From assembly GCA_044356865.1 (NCBI GenBank), contig JBIKVN010000106.1, positions 1 to 10,342 of the forward strand: a DNA stretch of 10,342 nucleotides. The letters run 5' to 3'. The stretch is from JBEIUL01 sp044356865. GTDB lineage: Bacteria; Planctomycetota; Phycisphaerae; Phycisphaerales; SM1A02. Under the pieces are notes generated by a model. The model made no database searches and had not been told where the DNA came from. It worked only from the letters and a program-made list of their open reading frames with translations. Of this stretch, positions 1 to 5,660 are shown piece after piece (position 1 is the first letter of the stretch; each line of letters starts with the position of its first letter). Position numbers and translations under genes: made by a program.

Positions 1-940
1 GGCGGTCGATCTCGGCGTAGATCGCGGCGAGGCTGCGGCTGTCGGTGGCACGGAAGTACTTTCCGCCGGTGCGGTTCGCGACCTCGGTGAGCAGGTCCTC
101 GTCGATCGAGACCTGGACGCGGGTCATGACGCGGTTCCCGAAGGGGTCGCGGGCGGGGAACGGGGCGAGGCCGCGGGTACCCATGCCGATCGTGTAGATC
201 CGGATGCCGTAGGCCTTCGCGAGGTCGGCCGCGGCGAGCGGGTCGATCTCGCCGGCGTTGTTCTCGCCGTCGGTGAGCAGGATCAGGACGCGGCTCTTGA
301 CCGGCGGGCGGGTCGGCTCGCGGGCGGGCGTGCCGTCCGGGAGGGCCGGGCGGGCCTGGCCGCCCACTTCCTTCAGGCGCTCCACGCCGAGCGCGATTCC
401 CTCGCCGATCGCGGTGCCGTCCTCCTCGCGGTTCGCGGCGAGCCGCACCGCGTCGAGGGCCGCGAGAAGATGCTCGTGGTCGAGCGTGAGCGGGCAGATC
501 GAGTCGGCGAAACGGGAGAAGGTCACGAGGCCGACGAGGTCGTTCGGCCGCCCGACGAGGCCGTCGCCGCCCGAGACGAAGTCGCGCACGGTTTCCTTCA
601 GCGCCGCGAGCCGCGTCGCCGGCTCGCCGCCGATCGTGAAGTCCATCGCCTCCATCGAGCCCGAGCGGTCGACGACGAGGCCGATCGCGATGCCATCGAC
701 GAGGACCCGGGTCTGCTCGTTCGCCTTGATCGGCCGGGCGAGACAGACCGCGAGAAGGGCGAGCGCCAGCACGCGAAGGAGCGGGAGCAGCGGACGCAGC
801 CGGGCGACGAGTCCGCGGCCCGCGCCGGCGACGAGGGCGGAGTCCGAGACGCGCACGCGTGGCGTGCGGAACGCCGCGACGGCGGCGAGGGCCGCGAAAG
901 GCAGCAGGGCGAGCATCCACGGGGCGGCGAGCGAGATCAT
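1..940 (-). CDS. BatA-like von Willebrand factor A membrane protein, C-terminus beyond the left edge
   Basis: Partial gene; 313 residues are visible and no stop is reached. Seen: two hydrophobic segments near residues 5-24 and 49-69, then a vWA domain from about residue 84. The metal-ion-dependent adhesion site (MIDAS) is intact: D91-R-S93-G-S95, a threonine at T176 (EDGTAIGEG) and D224 in LLTDGEN. A proline-rich loop (about residues 193-214) precedes the last MIDAS strand and looks longer than usual. The start ATG lies in an ATGA overlap with the stop of the upstream gene and has a GGAGG seven bases before it (948-952). Known: BatA proteins are inner-membrane vWA proteins encoded beside MoxR and DUF58 genes, originally linked to aerotolerance in Bacteroides. 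Inferred: the vWA domain faces the periplasm and a further membrane segment follows off the edge. The molecular role in this lineage is unproven. Confidence 0.88.
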   Translation of the reverse strand, partial: MISLAAPWMLALLPFAALAAVAAFRTPRVRVSDSALVAGAGRGLVARLRPLLPLLRVLALALLAVCLARPIKANEQTRVLVDGIAIGLVVDRSGSMEAMDFTIGGEPATRLAALKETVRDFVSGGDGLVGRPNDLVGLVTFSRFADSICPLTLDHEHLLAALDAVRLAANREEDGTAIGEGIALGVERLKEVGGQARPALPDGTPAREPTRPPVKSRVLILLTDGENNAGEIDPLAAADLAKAYGIRIYTIGMGTRGLAPFPARDPFGNRVMTRVQVSIDEDLLTEVANRTGGKYFRATDSRSLAAIYAEIDR

Positions 941-1833
941 CGCGACGCCTCCGGCGGCGTGGGCTCTTCCGCTTCCGCCGCGATCGACCCGATCACGAAC
1001 TCGCGGGCGACGGCGAGGGCCTCGTCGCAGCGCGACGGGTCGGGGCGGGCTCCCGCGAACTTCACGAGGTCGGCCTCGCGCAGGAAGGCGGCGAGCACCG
1101 CGCGACGCTCCTCGCCGAGAAGGGGCGAGCGCCGCGCCTCGTCGAGGAACTCGCGGGTGGTGCGGTCGGGGGCGTCGATGCCGAAGCGGCGCTCGACGAA
1201 GCCGCGCACGATGTCCGAGAGCCGGACGAAAAATCCGTGCATCTCGCCGCGGGCCACGAGATCGCTTCCCGCGAGGCGATCGAGCTCGCCGAGGGCCCAC
1301 TCGTGCGGGGCGAGCGGCGGGGCGGCGGGGGGCCGCCGCCGCAGGAGGAACCACGCCGTCGCCGCGAGACCGACGGCGGCCGCCGCGACCGCCGCGATCG
1401 CGATCGGTGACCACGCCGCCGGCTCGGCGACCTCGCCGCGCAGTCCATGGAACACCGCGGGATCGAACTCGCCCGCGCGGAGCGAGAGCGACTCGACGGC
1501 GACCGGCCCGGCCTCGAGGGCCGCGCGGCCCGCGACGGTCACCGGAATCGCCGGGATCTCGAGGTTGCCCGCGTCGAACGTCACGAGCTCGGCGGCGAAT
1601 CGCTCGCCCTCGCGGGGCGCGACGGGTTTCACCGAGAACGGGCCGAGTTCAGCCGGCCAGGCGACCTCCGCGGCCCCGGCGTCCTTCCCGCGGAAGACGA
1701 GCGACAGCCGAACCGGCAACCCGACCTCGACCCGAGCGGGCGCGGCGGTGACCGTAGCCACGAGATCGACGCCGTCGAGGCTCGAGCGGGCCTCGACCGC
1801 GACTTGCCCGGCGGCGACGCCCGGACCGCTCAT
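937..1833 (-). CDS. BatD/DUF4381-like single-pass membrane protein of the MoxR cluster
   Basis: 298 residues. Seen: an N-terminal beta-rich stretch (about residues 15-120) resembling a BatD immunoglobulin-like domain, with VDLVATVTA and VRLSLVFRGK strands. One strong membrane segment follows at about residues 141-164, directly followed by RRR. The helical C-terminal domain (about 175-283) has the spacing of DUF4381/BatD tails (HEWALGELDRL, then FFVRLSDIVRGFVERRFG). The start is well supported: AGGAGG at 1839-1844 with a five-base spacer, and an ATGA overlap with the preceding gene. Its own stop overlaps the vWA gene in the same way, so translational coupling is likely. Odd: no signal peptide is visible, and none appears in the reading frame just upstream, although the triple arginine predicts a cytoplasmic tail and an outside N-domain. 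Family assignment is by position and fold pattern; moderately sure. Confidence 0.75.
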   Translation of the reverse strand: MSGPGVAAGQVAVEARSSLDGVDLVATVTAAPARVEVGLPVRLSLVFRGKDAGAAEVAWPAELGPFSVKPVAPREGERFAAELVTFDAGNLEIPAIPVTVAGRAALEAGPVAVESLSLRAGEFDPAVFHGLRGEVAEPAAWSPIAIAAVAAAAVGLAATAWFLLRRRPPAAPPLAPHEWALGELDRLAGSDLVARGEMHGFFVRLSDIVRGFVERRFGIDAPDRTTREFLDEARRSPLLGEERRAVLAAFLREADLVKFAGARPDPSRCDEALAVAREFVIGSIAAEAEEPTPPEASR

Positions 1834-2741
1834 CGCGACCTCCTCGCCTCGCGGCGGCGGAAGAACGTCTCGAGCGGCCGTGCGGGATCCTGCCCGCTCT
1901 CGAGCCGGACCGCGTCGAGCTTCAGCCGGCGGAAGCCCTCGTCGAGCGATCGCTCGCGGGCCTCGGCGAGTTCGCGGTAGCGGCGGCGGCCGGCGGCGCT
2001 GAACGTGTCGATCGAGGTTCGCGATCCCGACTCGGCATCGACCGTGTCGAGGAAGCCGACCCGCGGCACCTCGCGCTCGAAGGCGTCACGCACCGCCACC
2101 GGGATCACGTCGTGACGCTGCCGGAGGAGGGCCATCGGCCGCCGCCAGTCGCCCCCGCGGACTCCGGGCAGGAAGTCGCTGAGCACGAAGACGACCGCCC
2201 GCCGCCGCAGCAGCCGATTCATCTCGCCGAGGGCGAGGGCGAGGTCGGTGCCGCGGCCCTCGGGTCGGAACGAGAGGCAGTCGCGGACGATCCGCAGGAC
2301 ATGCCGCGAGCCTTTGCGCGGCGGGACGACCTTCTCGATGCGGTCGGTGAAGAGCAGGAGCCCGGTCTTGTCGTTCGAGCGGTTCGCCGAAAGGGCGACC
2401 GTCGCGGCGATCTCGGCGGCGGTGTCGCGCTTGAGCCCGCCGCGGGTCCCGAAGTCGAGCGACGCGGAGAGGTCGACGGCGAGGAAGACGAGCAGCTCGC
2501 GCTCCTCGCGGAAGAGCTTCACATGCGGCGTGCCGGCGCGGGCGCTCACGTTCCAGTCGATCGAGCGGACATCGTCGCCGACCTGGTAGGGCCGGACCTC
2601 CTCGAACTCCATGCCCCGCCCTCGGAACGCCGAGCGGAACTGGCCTGCGAACGCCTCGCTCACCGTGCGGCGGGTGCGGATCTCGATGCCGCGGACCCGC
2701 TTCAGGAGGTCGGCCCCGCTGGTCTCGTCGCGGAGGGTCAT
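1830..2741 (-). CDS. DUF58 domain protein (vWA-like, MoxR partner)
   Basis: 303 residues from the ATG at 2741. Seen: the DUF58 hallmark at about residues 45-68 (EFEEVRPYQVGDD, then RSIDWNVSAR), followed by a vWA-like domain with D90-L-S92-A-S94. There are no membrane segments, so it is probably cytoplasmic or membrane-peripheral. The start is ambiguous. A GTG at 2768 in the same frame adds nine residues and forms a GTGA overlap with the moxR stop, matching the ATGA overlaps further down the operon; the ATG at 2741 leaves a 23-base gap. Neither has a clear Shine-Dalgarno sequence. I report the ATG because the DUF58-like segment begins shortly after it. Known: DUF58 proteins occur almost always next to MoxR ATPases. 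Inferred: it is a substrate or adaptor of the MoxR protein encoded just upstream. Open frame continues far upstream over moxR, but that extension is antisense-like low-complexity sequence. Confidence 0.9.
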   Translation of the reverse strand: MTLRDETSGADLLKRVRGIEIRTRRTVSEAFAGQFRSAFRGRGMEFEEVRPYQVGDDVRSIDWNVSARAGTPHVKLFREERELLVFLAVDLSASLDFGTRGGLKRDTAAEIAATVALSANRSNDKTGLLLFTDRIEKVVPPRKGSRHVLRIVRDCLSFRPEGRGTDLALALGEMNRLLRRRAVVFVLSDFLPGVRGGDWRRPMALLRQRHDVIPVAVRDAFEREVPRVGFLDTVDAESGSRTSIDTFSAAGRRRYRELAEARERSLDEGFRRLKLDAVRLESGQDPARPLETFFRRREARRSR

Positions 2742-2764
2742 GGCGGTTGGTCGCGGTGCGATCG

Positions 2765-3766
2765 TCACGGGACGGGAACGTGGTCGAGCAGGGCCCGCAC
2801 CAGGTCGTCGGTGGATCGCTCCTCGGCTTCCGCCTCGTACGAGAGCGTGAGGCGGTGCCGGAGGACGTCGAGCGCGACGTCCTTCACGTCCTGCGGCAAC
2901 ACGTAGCCGCGACCGTCGAGGAAGGCCTTGGCCCGGGAAGCCCGCGTCAGGGCGAGCGTCGCCCGCGGGCTCGCGCCGAACTGGATCAGGCCGGCGATCG
3001 GGGCCCGGGAGGCCGCCGGATCGCGGGTTGCGACGACGAGGGCGACCACATAGTCCTTGATGCGGTCGTCCATGTGGATCGAGTCGACGATCCTTCGCGC
3101 CTCGACGATCCGCTCGGGATCGAGCACCGGCCGCACGCTCGGCTGCTCGGTGGTGCGGGACATCCGGTCCAGAATCTGCCGCTCTTCCCTCGGCGTCGGG
3201 TAACCCACGACGAGCTTGAGCATGAAGCGGTCGACCTGCGCCTCGGGCAGCGGATAGGTCCCCTCCTGCTCGATCGGGTTCTGCGTCGCGAGGACGAGGA
3301 ACGGGTCGGCCATGCGGAAGGTCTGCGTGCCGATCGTGACCTGCCGCTCCTGCATCGCCTCGAGCAGGGCGCTCTGGACCTTGGCGGGCGCCCGGTTGAT
3401 CTCGTCGGCGAGCACGATGTTCGTGAAGATCGGGCCCTTCTTGACCTCGAAGTCGCCGGTGTTCGGGCGATAGATGAGCGTTCCGACGAGGTCGGCGGGC
3501 AGGAGGTCGGGCGTGAACTGGATCCGCTGGAAGCCGGTGCGGATGCCCGCGGCGAGGGCGGCGACCGCAGTCGTCTTCGCCAGGCCGGGCACGCCCTCGA
3601 TGAGGATGTGGCCGTTCGTGAGGAGGCCGGCGAGGAGGCCGTCGACGAGGGCGTGCTGGCCGACGATGACCCGGCCGACCTCCTCGCGGAGGGTGCGGAA
3701 GGGCTGGCTCGCCGCTTCCACTTGGCGTTCGAGCGAGGCGATGTCGGGGGAGGCTGGGGTACTCAT
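2765..3766 (-). CDS. moxR: MoxR-family AAA+ ATPase
   Basis: 333 residues, full length for the family. Seen: Walker A GVPGLAKT (residues 58-65), Walker B IVLADE (117-122), sensor 1 in LATQNP (about 159-164), and the MoxR-typical segments EGTYPLPEAQVDRF (168-181) and FGASPRA in the C-terminal lid. The start at 3766 gives the usual short N-terminus before the VGQ box (residues 35-37); the frame stays open upstream but reads intergenic repeats. The start has no Shine-Dalgarno sequence; the preceding bases read CCCACCCACCACC. This is the first gene of the four-gene cluster and its stop abuts or overlaps the DUF58 gene. Known: MoxR proteins are hexameric ATPases that help mature or activate partner complexes carrying vWA domains, acting in the cytoplasm. 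Inferred: its partners are the DUF58 and vWA proteins encoded next. Its promoter should lie in the repeat-filled region at 3767-4080, but I could not pick one. Confidence 0.95.
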   Translation of the reverse strand: MSTPASPDIASLERQVEAASQPFRTLREEVGRVIVGQHALVDGLLAGLLTNGHILIEGVPGLAKTTAVAALAAGIRTGFQRIQFTPDLLPADLVGTLIYRPNTGDFEVKKGPIFTNIVLADEINRAPAKVQSALLEAMQERQVTIGTQTFRMADPFLVLATQNPIEQEGTYPLPEAQVDRFMLKLVVGYPTPREERQILDRMSRTTEQPSVRPVLDPERIVEARRIVDSIHMDDRIKDYVVALVVATRDPAASRAPIAGLIQFGASPRATLALTRASRAKAFLDGRGYVLPQDVKDVALDVLRHRLTLSYEAEAEERSTDDLVRALLDHVPVP

Positions 3767-3823
3767 GGTGGTGGGTGGGCCGGGGTCGAAAGCGTACCCG
3801 CGGCCCGGGGGCCGCCGACGGAT

Positions 3824-3843
3824 GCCGGAGGCCGGAGGCCGGA
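3824..3843. repeat. 7-base tandem repeat (GCCGGAG, nearly three units)
   Basis: GCCGGAG occurs at 3824-3830 and 3831-3837, followed by GCCGGA at 3838-3843. It lies in the divergent region between moxR and the dehydrogenase gene, the first of three short tandem arrays there. No function can be read from it. Confidence 0.85.
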
Positions 3844-3879
3844 CGGGCCGTCGGGAGCCAACAAGAAGGGAAGAAGGAA

Positions 3880-3901
3880 GCAAGAGGGAAGCAAGAGGGA
3901 A
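3880..3901. repeat. 11-base tandem duplication (GCAAGAGGGAA x2) in a purine-rich tract
   Basis: Two perfect adjacent copies occupy 3880-3890 and 3891-3901. They sit inside a plus-strand tract of about 47 bases (3860-3906) made almost only of A and G, broken by a few C residues. Such strand-biased purine tracts can adopt unusual structures, but nothing here proves that. It may simply be slippage-prone spacer DNA. Confidence 0.85.
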
Positions 3902-3974
3902 GTGGGTACGCGCTTCGGTCGGGACGGTTCGGCCACGAGCCGGTGGTCCGGGGTGCATGCCCGAGCCGGCCGTA

Positions 3975-4051
3975 GTGGTGGTGTGGGTGGTGGTGTGGGT
4001 GGTGGTGTGGGTGGTGGTTGGGTGGTGGTTGGGTCGTGGTTTGGGCGGTGG
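3975..4051 (+). repeat. G-rich 12-base tandem array (GTGGTGGTGTGG and variants)
   Basis: Three perfect 12-base units (3975-3986, 3987-3998, 3999-4010) are followed by two 11-base GTGGTGGTTGG units (4011-4021, 4022-4032), a 12-base variant (4033-4044) and a partial unit ending at 4051. GGG runs recur about every 11-12 bases with GG pairs between them, so the plus strand could fold into G-quadruplexes, probably of two stacked tetrads. It ends about 30 bases before the dehydrogenase start and would lie in that gene's 5' leader if transcription starts upstream. Open frames through it on either strand are low-complexity (V/W, or H/P/T-rich) and not credible proteins. Confidence 0.9.
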
Positions 4052-4055
4052 CCGG

Positions 4056-4080
4056 GGAGGAGGTCCGGTACAAACCGGAC
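4056..4080 (+). promoter_or_regulatory. Shine-Dalgarno sequence followed by a hairpin abutting the start codon
   Basis: A strong GGAGGAGG (4056-4063) is followed by a perfect 7-base stem, GTCCGGT (4063-4069) with ACCGGAC (4074-4080), and a four-base ACAA loop. The ATG begins at the next base, 4081. Linear spacing from the Shine-Dalgarno sequence to the ATG is too long (17 bases or more). A folded stem would bring them close, as described for phage T4 gene 38. Alternatively the inverted repeat is an operator for a dimeric regulator. The structure is seen; the role is inferred. Confidence 0.55.
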
Positions 4081-5022
4081 ATGACGACGCCCGTTCCCCC
4101 CGTTTCCGAGACCCGCTCGAATCCTGGCCAGAGACTTCGCATCGGGTGGATCGGCATCGGCGTGATGGGTCGCTCGATGGCGGGGCACCTGCTCGCGGCG
4201 GGTCACGAGATCACGGTTTTCACCCGGACACCCGAAAAGGCCCGTGAACTGATCGAACGCGGGGCGATCGCGGCGGCGGATCCCCGCGAGGCGGCGGAGG
4301 GGCGCGATGCGGTCCTGTCGATGGTGGGCTACCCCGAGGATGTTCGCGAGGTGCACCTCGGGACGCGGGGGACGCTTGCGGCGGCGAGGCCGGCACCGCT
4401 GCTGATCGACATGACGACGAGCCGTCCGGCCCTTGCGGTGGAGATCGCGAAGGCCGCGGCGGCGCGGGGGGTGGAGGCCCTCGACGCGCCGGTTTCCGGT
4501 GGGGATGTCGGGGCGAGAAACGCAACGCTGTCGATCATGGTCGGTGGCTCGGACGAGGCGTTCCGCCGGGCGGGGCCGATCTTCGCGTCGCTCGGGAAGA
4601 CCGTGGTCTGGCAGGGCGGGCCAGGGGCGGGCCAGCACTGCAAGATGGTGAACCAGATCCTGATCGCCGGCACGATGCTGGGTTCGTGCGAGGGGCTGGT
4701 GTACGCGAAGGCGGTCGGACTTGATCCTGCGACGGTGCTTGAAAGCGTGAGTGGGGGGGCCGCGGGGAGCTGGACGGTGTCGAACCTGCTGCCGCGGGTG
4801 CTCCGAGGCGACTTCAATCCCGGCTTCTTCGTCGAGCACTTCCTGAAGGACCTCCAGATCGCCTTGGAGGAGGCGGAGTCCGTGGGGCTTGGCCTCGAGG
4901 CGACCGCGTTGGCCCGTAGGCTCTATGAGCATGCGGTCGCGGGGGGCCGGGGCCGTCTTGGGACGCAGTCGCTGGCCCTGGTGCTTGAGGAGCGATGGCG
5001 GCGGGGCCTGCCGGTCGGGTGA
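4081..5022 (+). CDS. Beta-hydroxyacid dehydrogenase (3-hydroxyisobutyrate dehydrogenase/glyoxylate reductase family)
   Basis: 313 residues, slightly longer than the typical 290-300 because of a leading tail of about 20 residues. Seen: N-terminal Rossmann motif GIGVMG (25-30), beta-2 end FTRTPEKA (47-54), the substrate-binding APVSGG (136-141), catalytic K188 in HCKMVNQ with N191, and the C-terminal FLKDLQIALEEA (254-265). All hallmark residues are present, so it should be active. Known: the family reversibly oxidises small beta-hydroxyacids (3-hydroxyisobutyrate, tartronate semialdehyde, succinic semialdehyde, glyoxylate) with NAD(P) in the cytoplasm. The R-T after beta-2 leans towards NADP, but substrate cannot be chosen from sequence alone. 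The ATG at 4081 is preferred over a frame opening at 4018, which would translate the G-rich repeat. It is transcribed alone, divergently from moxR, with a terminator candidate 10 bases past the stop. Confidence 0.93.
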   Translation: MTTPVPPVSETRSNPGQRLRIGWIGIGVMGRSMAGHLLAAGHEITVFTRTPEKARELIERGAIAAADPREAAEGRDAVLSMVGYPEDVREVHLGTRGTLAAARPAPLLIDMTTSRPALAVEIAKAAAARGVEALDAPVSGGDVGARNATLSIMVGGSDEAFRRAGPIFASLGKTVVWQGGPGAGQHCKMVNQILIAGTMLGSCEGLVYAKAVGLDPATVLESVSGGAAGSWTVSNLLPRVLRGDFNPGFFVEHFLKDLQIALEEAESVGLGLEATALARRLYEHAVAGGRGRLGTQSLALVLEERWRRGLPVG

Positions 5023-5032
5023 TGCGGGTGGG

Positions 5033-5063
5033 CCTCGGTTTGGCCTGTCCAAAACGAGGTTTT
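5033..5063 (+). terminator. Intrinsic terminator candidate after the dehydrogenase gene
   Basis: CCTCGGTTTGG (5033-5043) pairs with CCAAAACGAGG (5049-5059) over 11 positions with one G-A mismatch, leaving a five-base CCTGT loop, followed at once by TTTT (5060-5063). It lies 10 bases after the stop codon. The loop side contains the first copy of the TTGGCCTGTCCA repeat. Confidence 0.6.
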
Positions 5064-5145
5064 GGTTTGGCCTGTCCAAACGCGACGGCCAACGGCCAAT
5101 GAAGAAGTTGGCCTGTCCACGCGAGTTAAGAAGTTGGCCTGTCCA
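5040..5145 (+). repeat. Four direct copies of TTGGCCTGTCCA
   Basis: Exact 12-base copies start at 5040, 5067, 5108 and 5134, all in one direction, with steps of 27, 41 and 26 bases. Copies 1 and 2 extend to short hairpins (TTTGG-CCTGT-CCAAA). Copies 3 and 4 lie in an identical 20-base block, AAGAAGTTGGCCTGTCCACG (5102-5121 and 5128-5147). Two inverted half-copies, GGCCAA, lie between copies 2 and 3 (5087-5092, 5094-5099). No coding potential fits. From 5148 to 5303 I see only the untranslated leader of the next gene, with no convincing promoter pair. Confidence 0.85.
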
Positions 5146-5303
5146 CGAAGGCGAGCCCACCGATCCAGGTCCGGTATCTTTCGACGGCCGTCTTCCCACC
5201 CCTTCGCGCCTCCGGGGGCTCCCGATACACTGCTTGACTTCCCTCCGAGGCCGTCGGCCATCGGAAGTTCTCCTCGCCCACCCGTCGGAAAGCAGCGTCT
5301 CCC

Positions 5304-5615
5304 ATGGCCACCATTCCCGCCACCGGCACCGTTCACCTGACCGTCACCAGCCTCCCGCGGACCGAGGCCGGCCGGAAGACGCTTCTTCGTCTCATGCGGC
5401 TCAACACCGCGACGCAGCGGACGCTCACCCGCGTCGCCGAGTTCCGTAAGCGTGAACTCAACCGCCGCACCCGCCGCGGCGGCCGCATCTGGCTCGCCCG
5501 CGCGAACGCCGCCAAGCAGGTCAAGCTCGCGGTCGGGGTCAAGTTCCCCGTGGACATGCGGCCCCAGCTTCTCGCCGACATCGCGAGCGTCGAGAAGTAC
5601 GTCACGGTCGGCTGA
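5304..5615 (+). CDS. Small very basic protein of unknown function (103 residues)
   Basis: I do not recognise this protein. Seen: 21 Arg/Lys against 6 Asp/Glu, so a net charge near +15. The N-terminus looks like a beta strand (GTVHLTVTSLP, residues 8-18). It is followed by a long basic helical region (about 21-58) with R/K clusters, an RRGGRIW turn (57-63), and a C-terminal segment FPVDMRPQLLADIASVEKYV (81-100). There is no signal peptide, membrane segment or cysteine. The start ATG at 5304 has only a weak GGAAAG 11 bases upstream. Coding is supported by its GC-rich third positions and by the lack of a better frame. The charge suggests nucleic-acid or ribosome binding, but that is inference only. 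It stands alone, between the repeat cluster and a convergent gene. Confidence 0.72.
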   Translation: MATIPATGTVHLTVTSLPRTEAGRKTLLRLMRLNTATQRTLTRVAEFRKRELNRRTRRGGRIWLARANAAKQVKLAVGVKFPVDMRPQLLADIASVEKYVTVG

Positions 5616-5624
5616 TCCGCGACG

Positions 5625-5660
5625 GGCCCGGATCTGGAACCGAAATCAGCGTTCCGGGCC
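5625..5660. terminator. Inverted repeat between convergent genes, possible bidirectional terminator
   Basis: GGCCCGGA (5625-5632) is perfectly complementary to TCCGGGCC (5653-5660), with a 20-base loop. A nested alternative pairs GGAAC (5636-5640) with GTTCC (5651-5655). It sits at the meeting point of two convergent genes and its right arm lies inside the 3' end of the minus-strand one. No T-run follows on either strand, so a terminator role is weakly supported. Confidence 0.3.

Noticed and set aside
258..2002. Long plus-strand open frames opposite the BatA- and BatD-like genes
   Set aside because: Arg/Ala/Pro/Ser-rich antisense translations without motifs, as expected opposite GC-rich genes. 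The minus-strand frames carry MIDAS and membrane features.
4018..4080. Upstream ATG at 4018 as the dehydrogenase start
   Set aside because: It would translate the G-rich tandem repeat and the Shine-Dalgarno/hairpin region. The family's N-terminus fits the ATG at 4081.
1830..4157. Long open frame extending the DUF58 gene upstream over moxR and the repeats to 4157
   Set aside because: The added residues overlap moxR out of frame and read as R/P/H-rich low complexity. DUF58 homology begins near 2741.
5040..5145. CRISPR-like array
   Set aside because: Repeats are only 12 bases with irregular 14-29 base gaps, there are no unique spacers of constant length, and no cas genes are present.
3763..5199. 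Long minus-strand open frame opposite the dehydrogenase gene and through the repeats
   Set aside because: Runs of P/T/H come from the G-rich repeat and the rest is antisense to a gene with full catalytic motifs.
5224..5262. Sigma-70-type promoter for the 103-residue gene (TTGACT at 5234, GATACA at 5224)
   Set aside because: No acceptable -10 hexamer lies 16-19 bases after TTGACT, and the GATACA has no matching -35.
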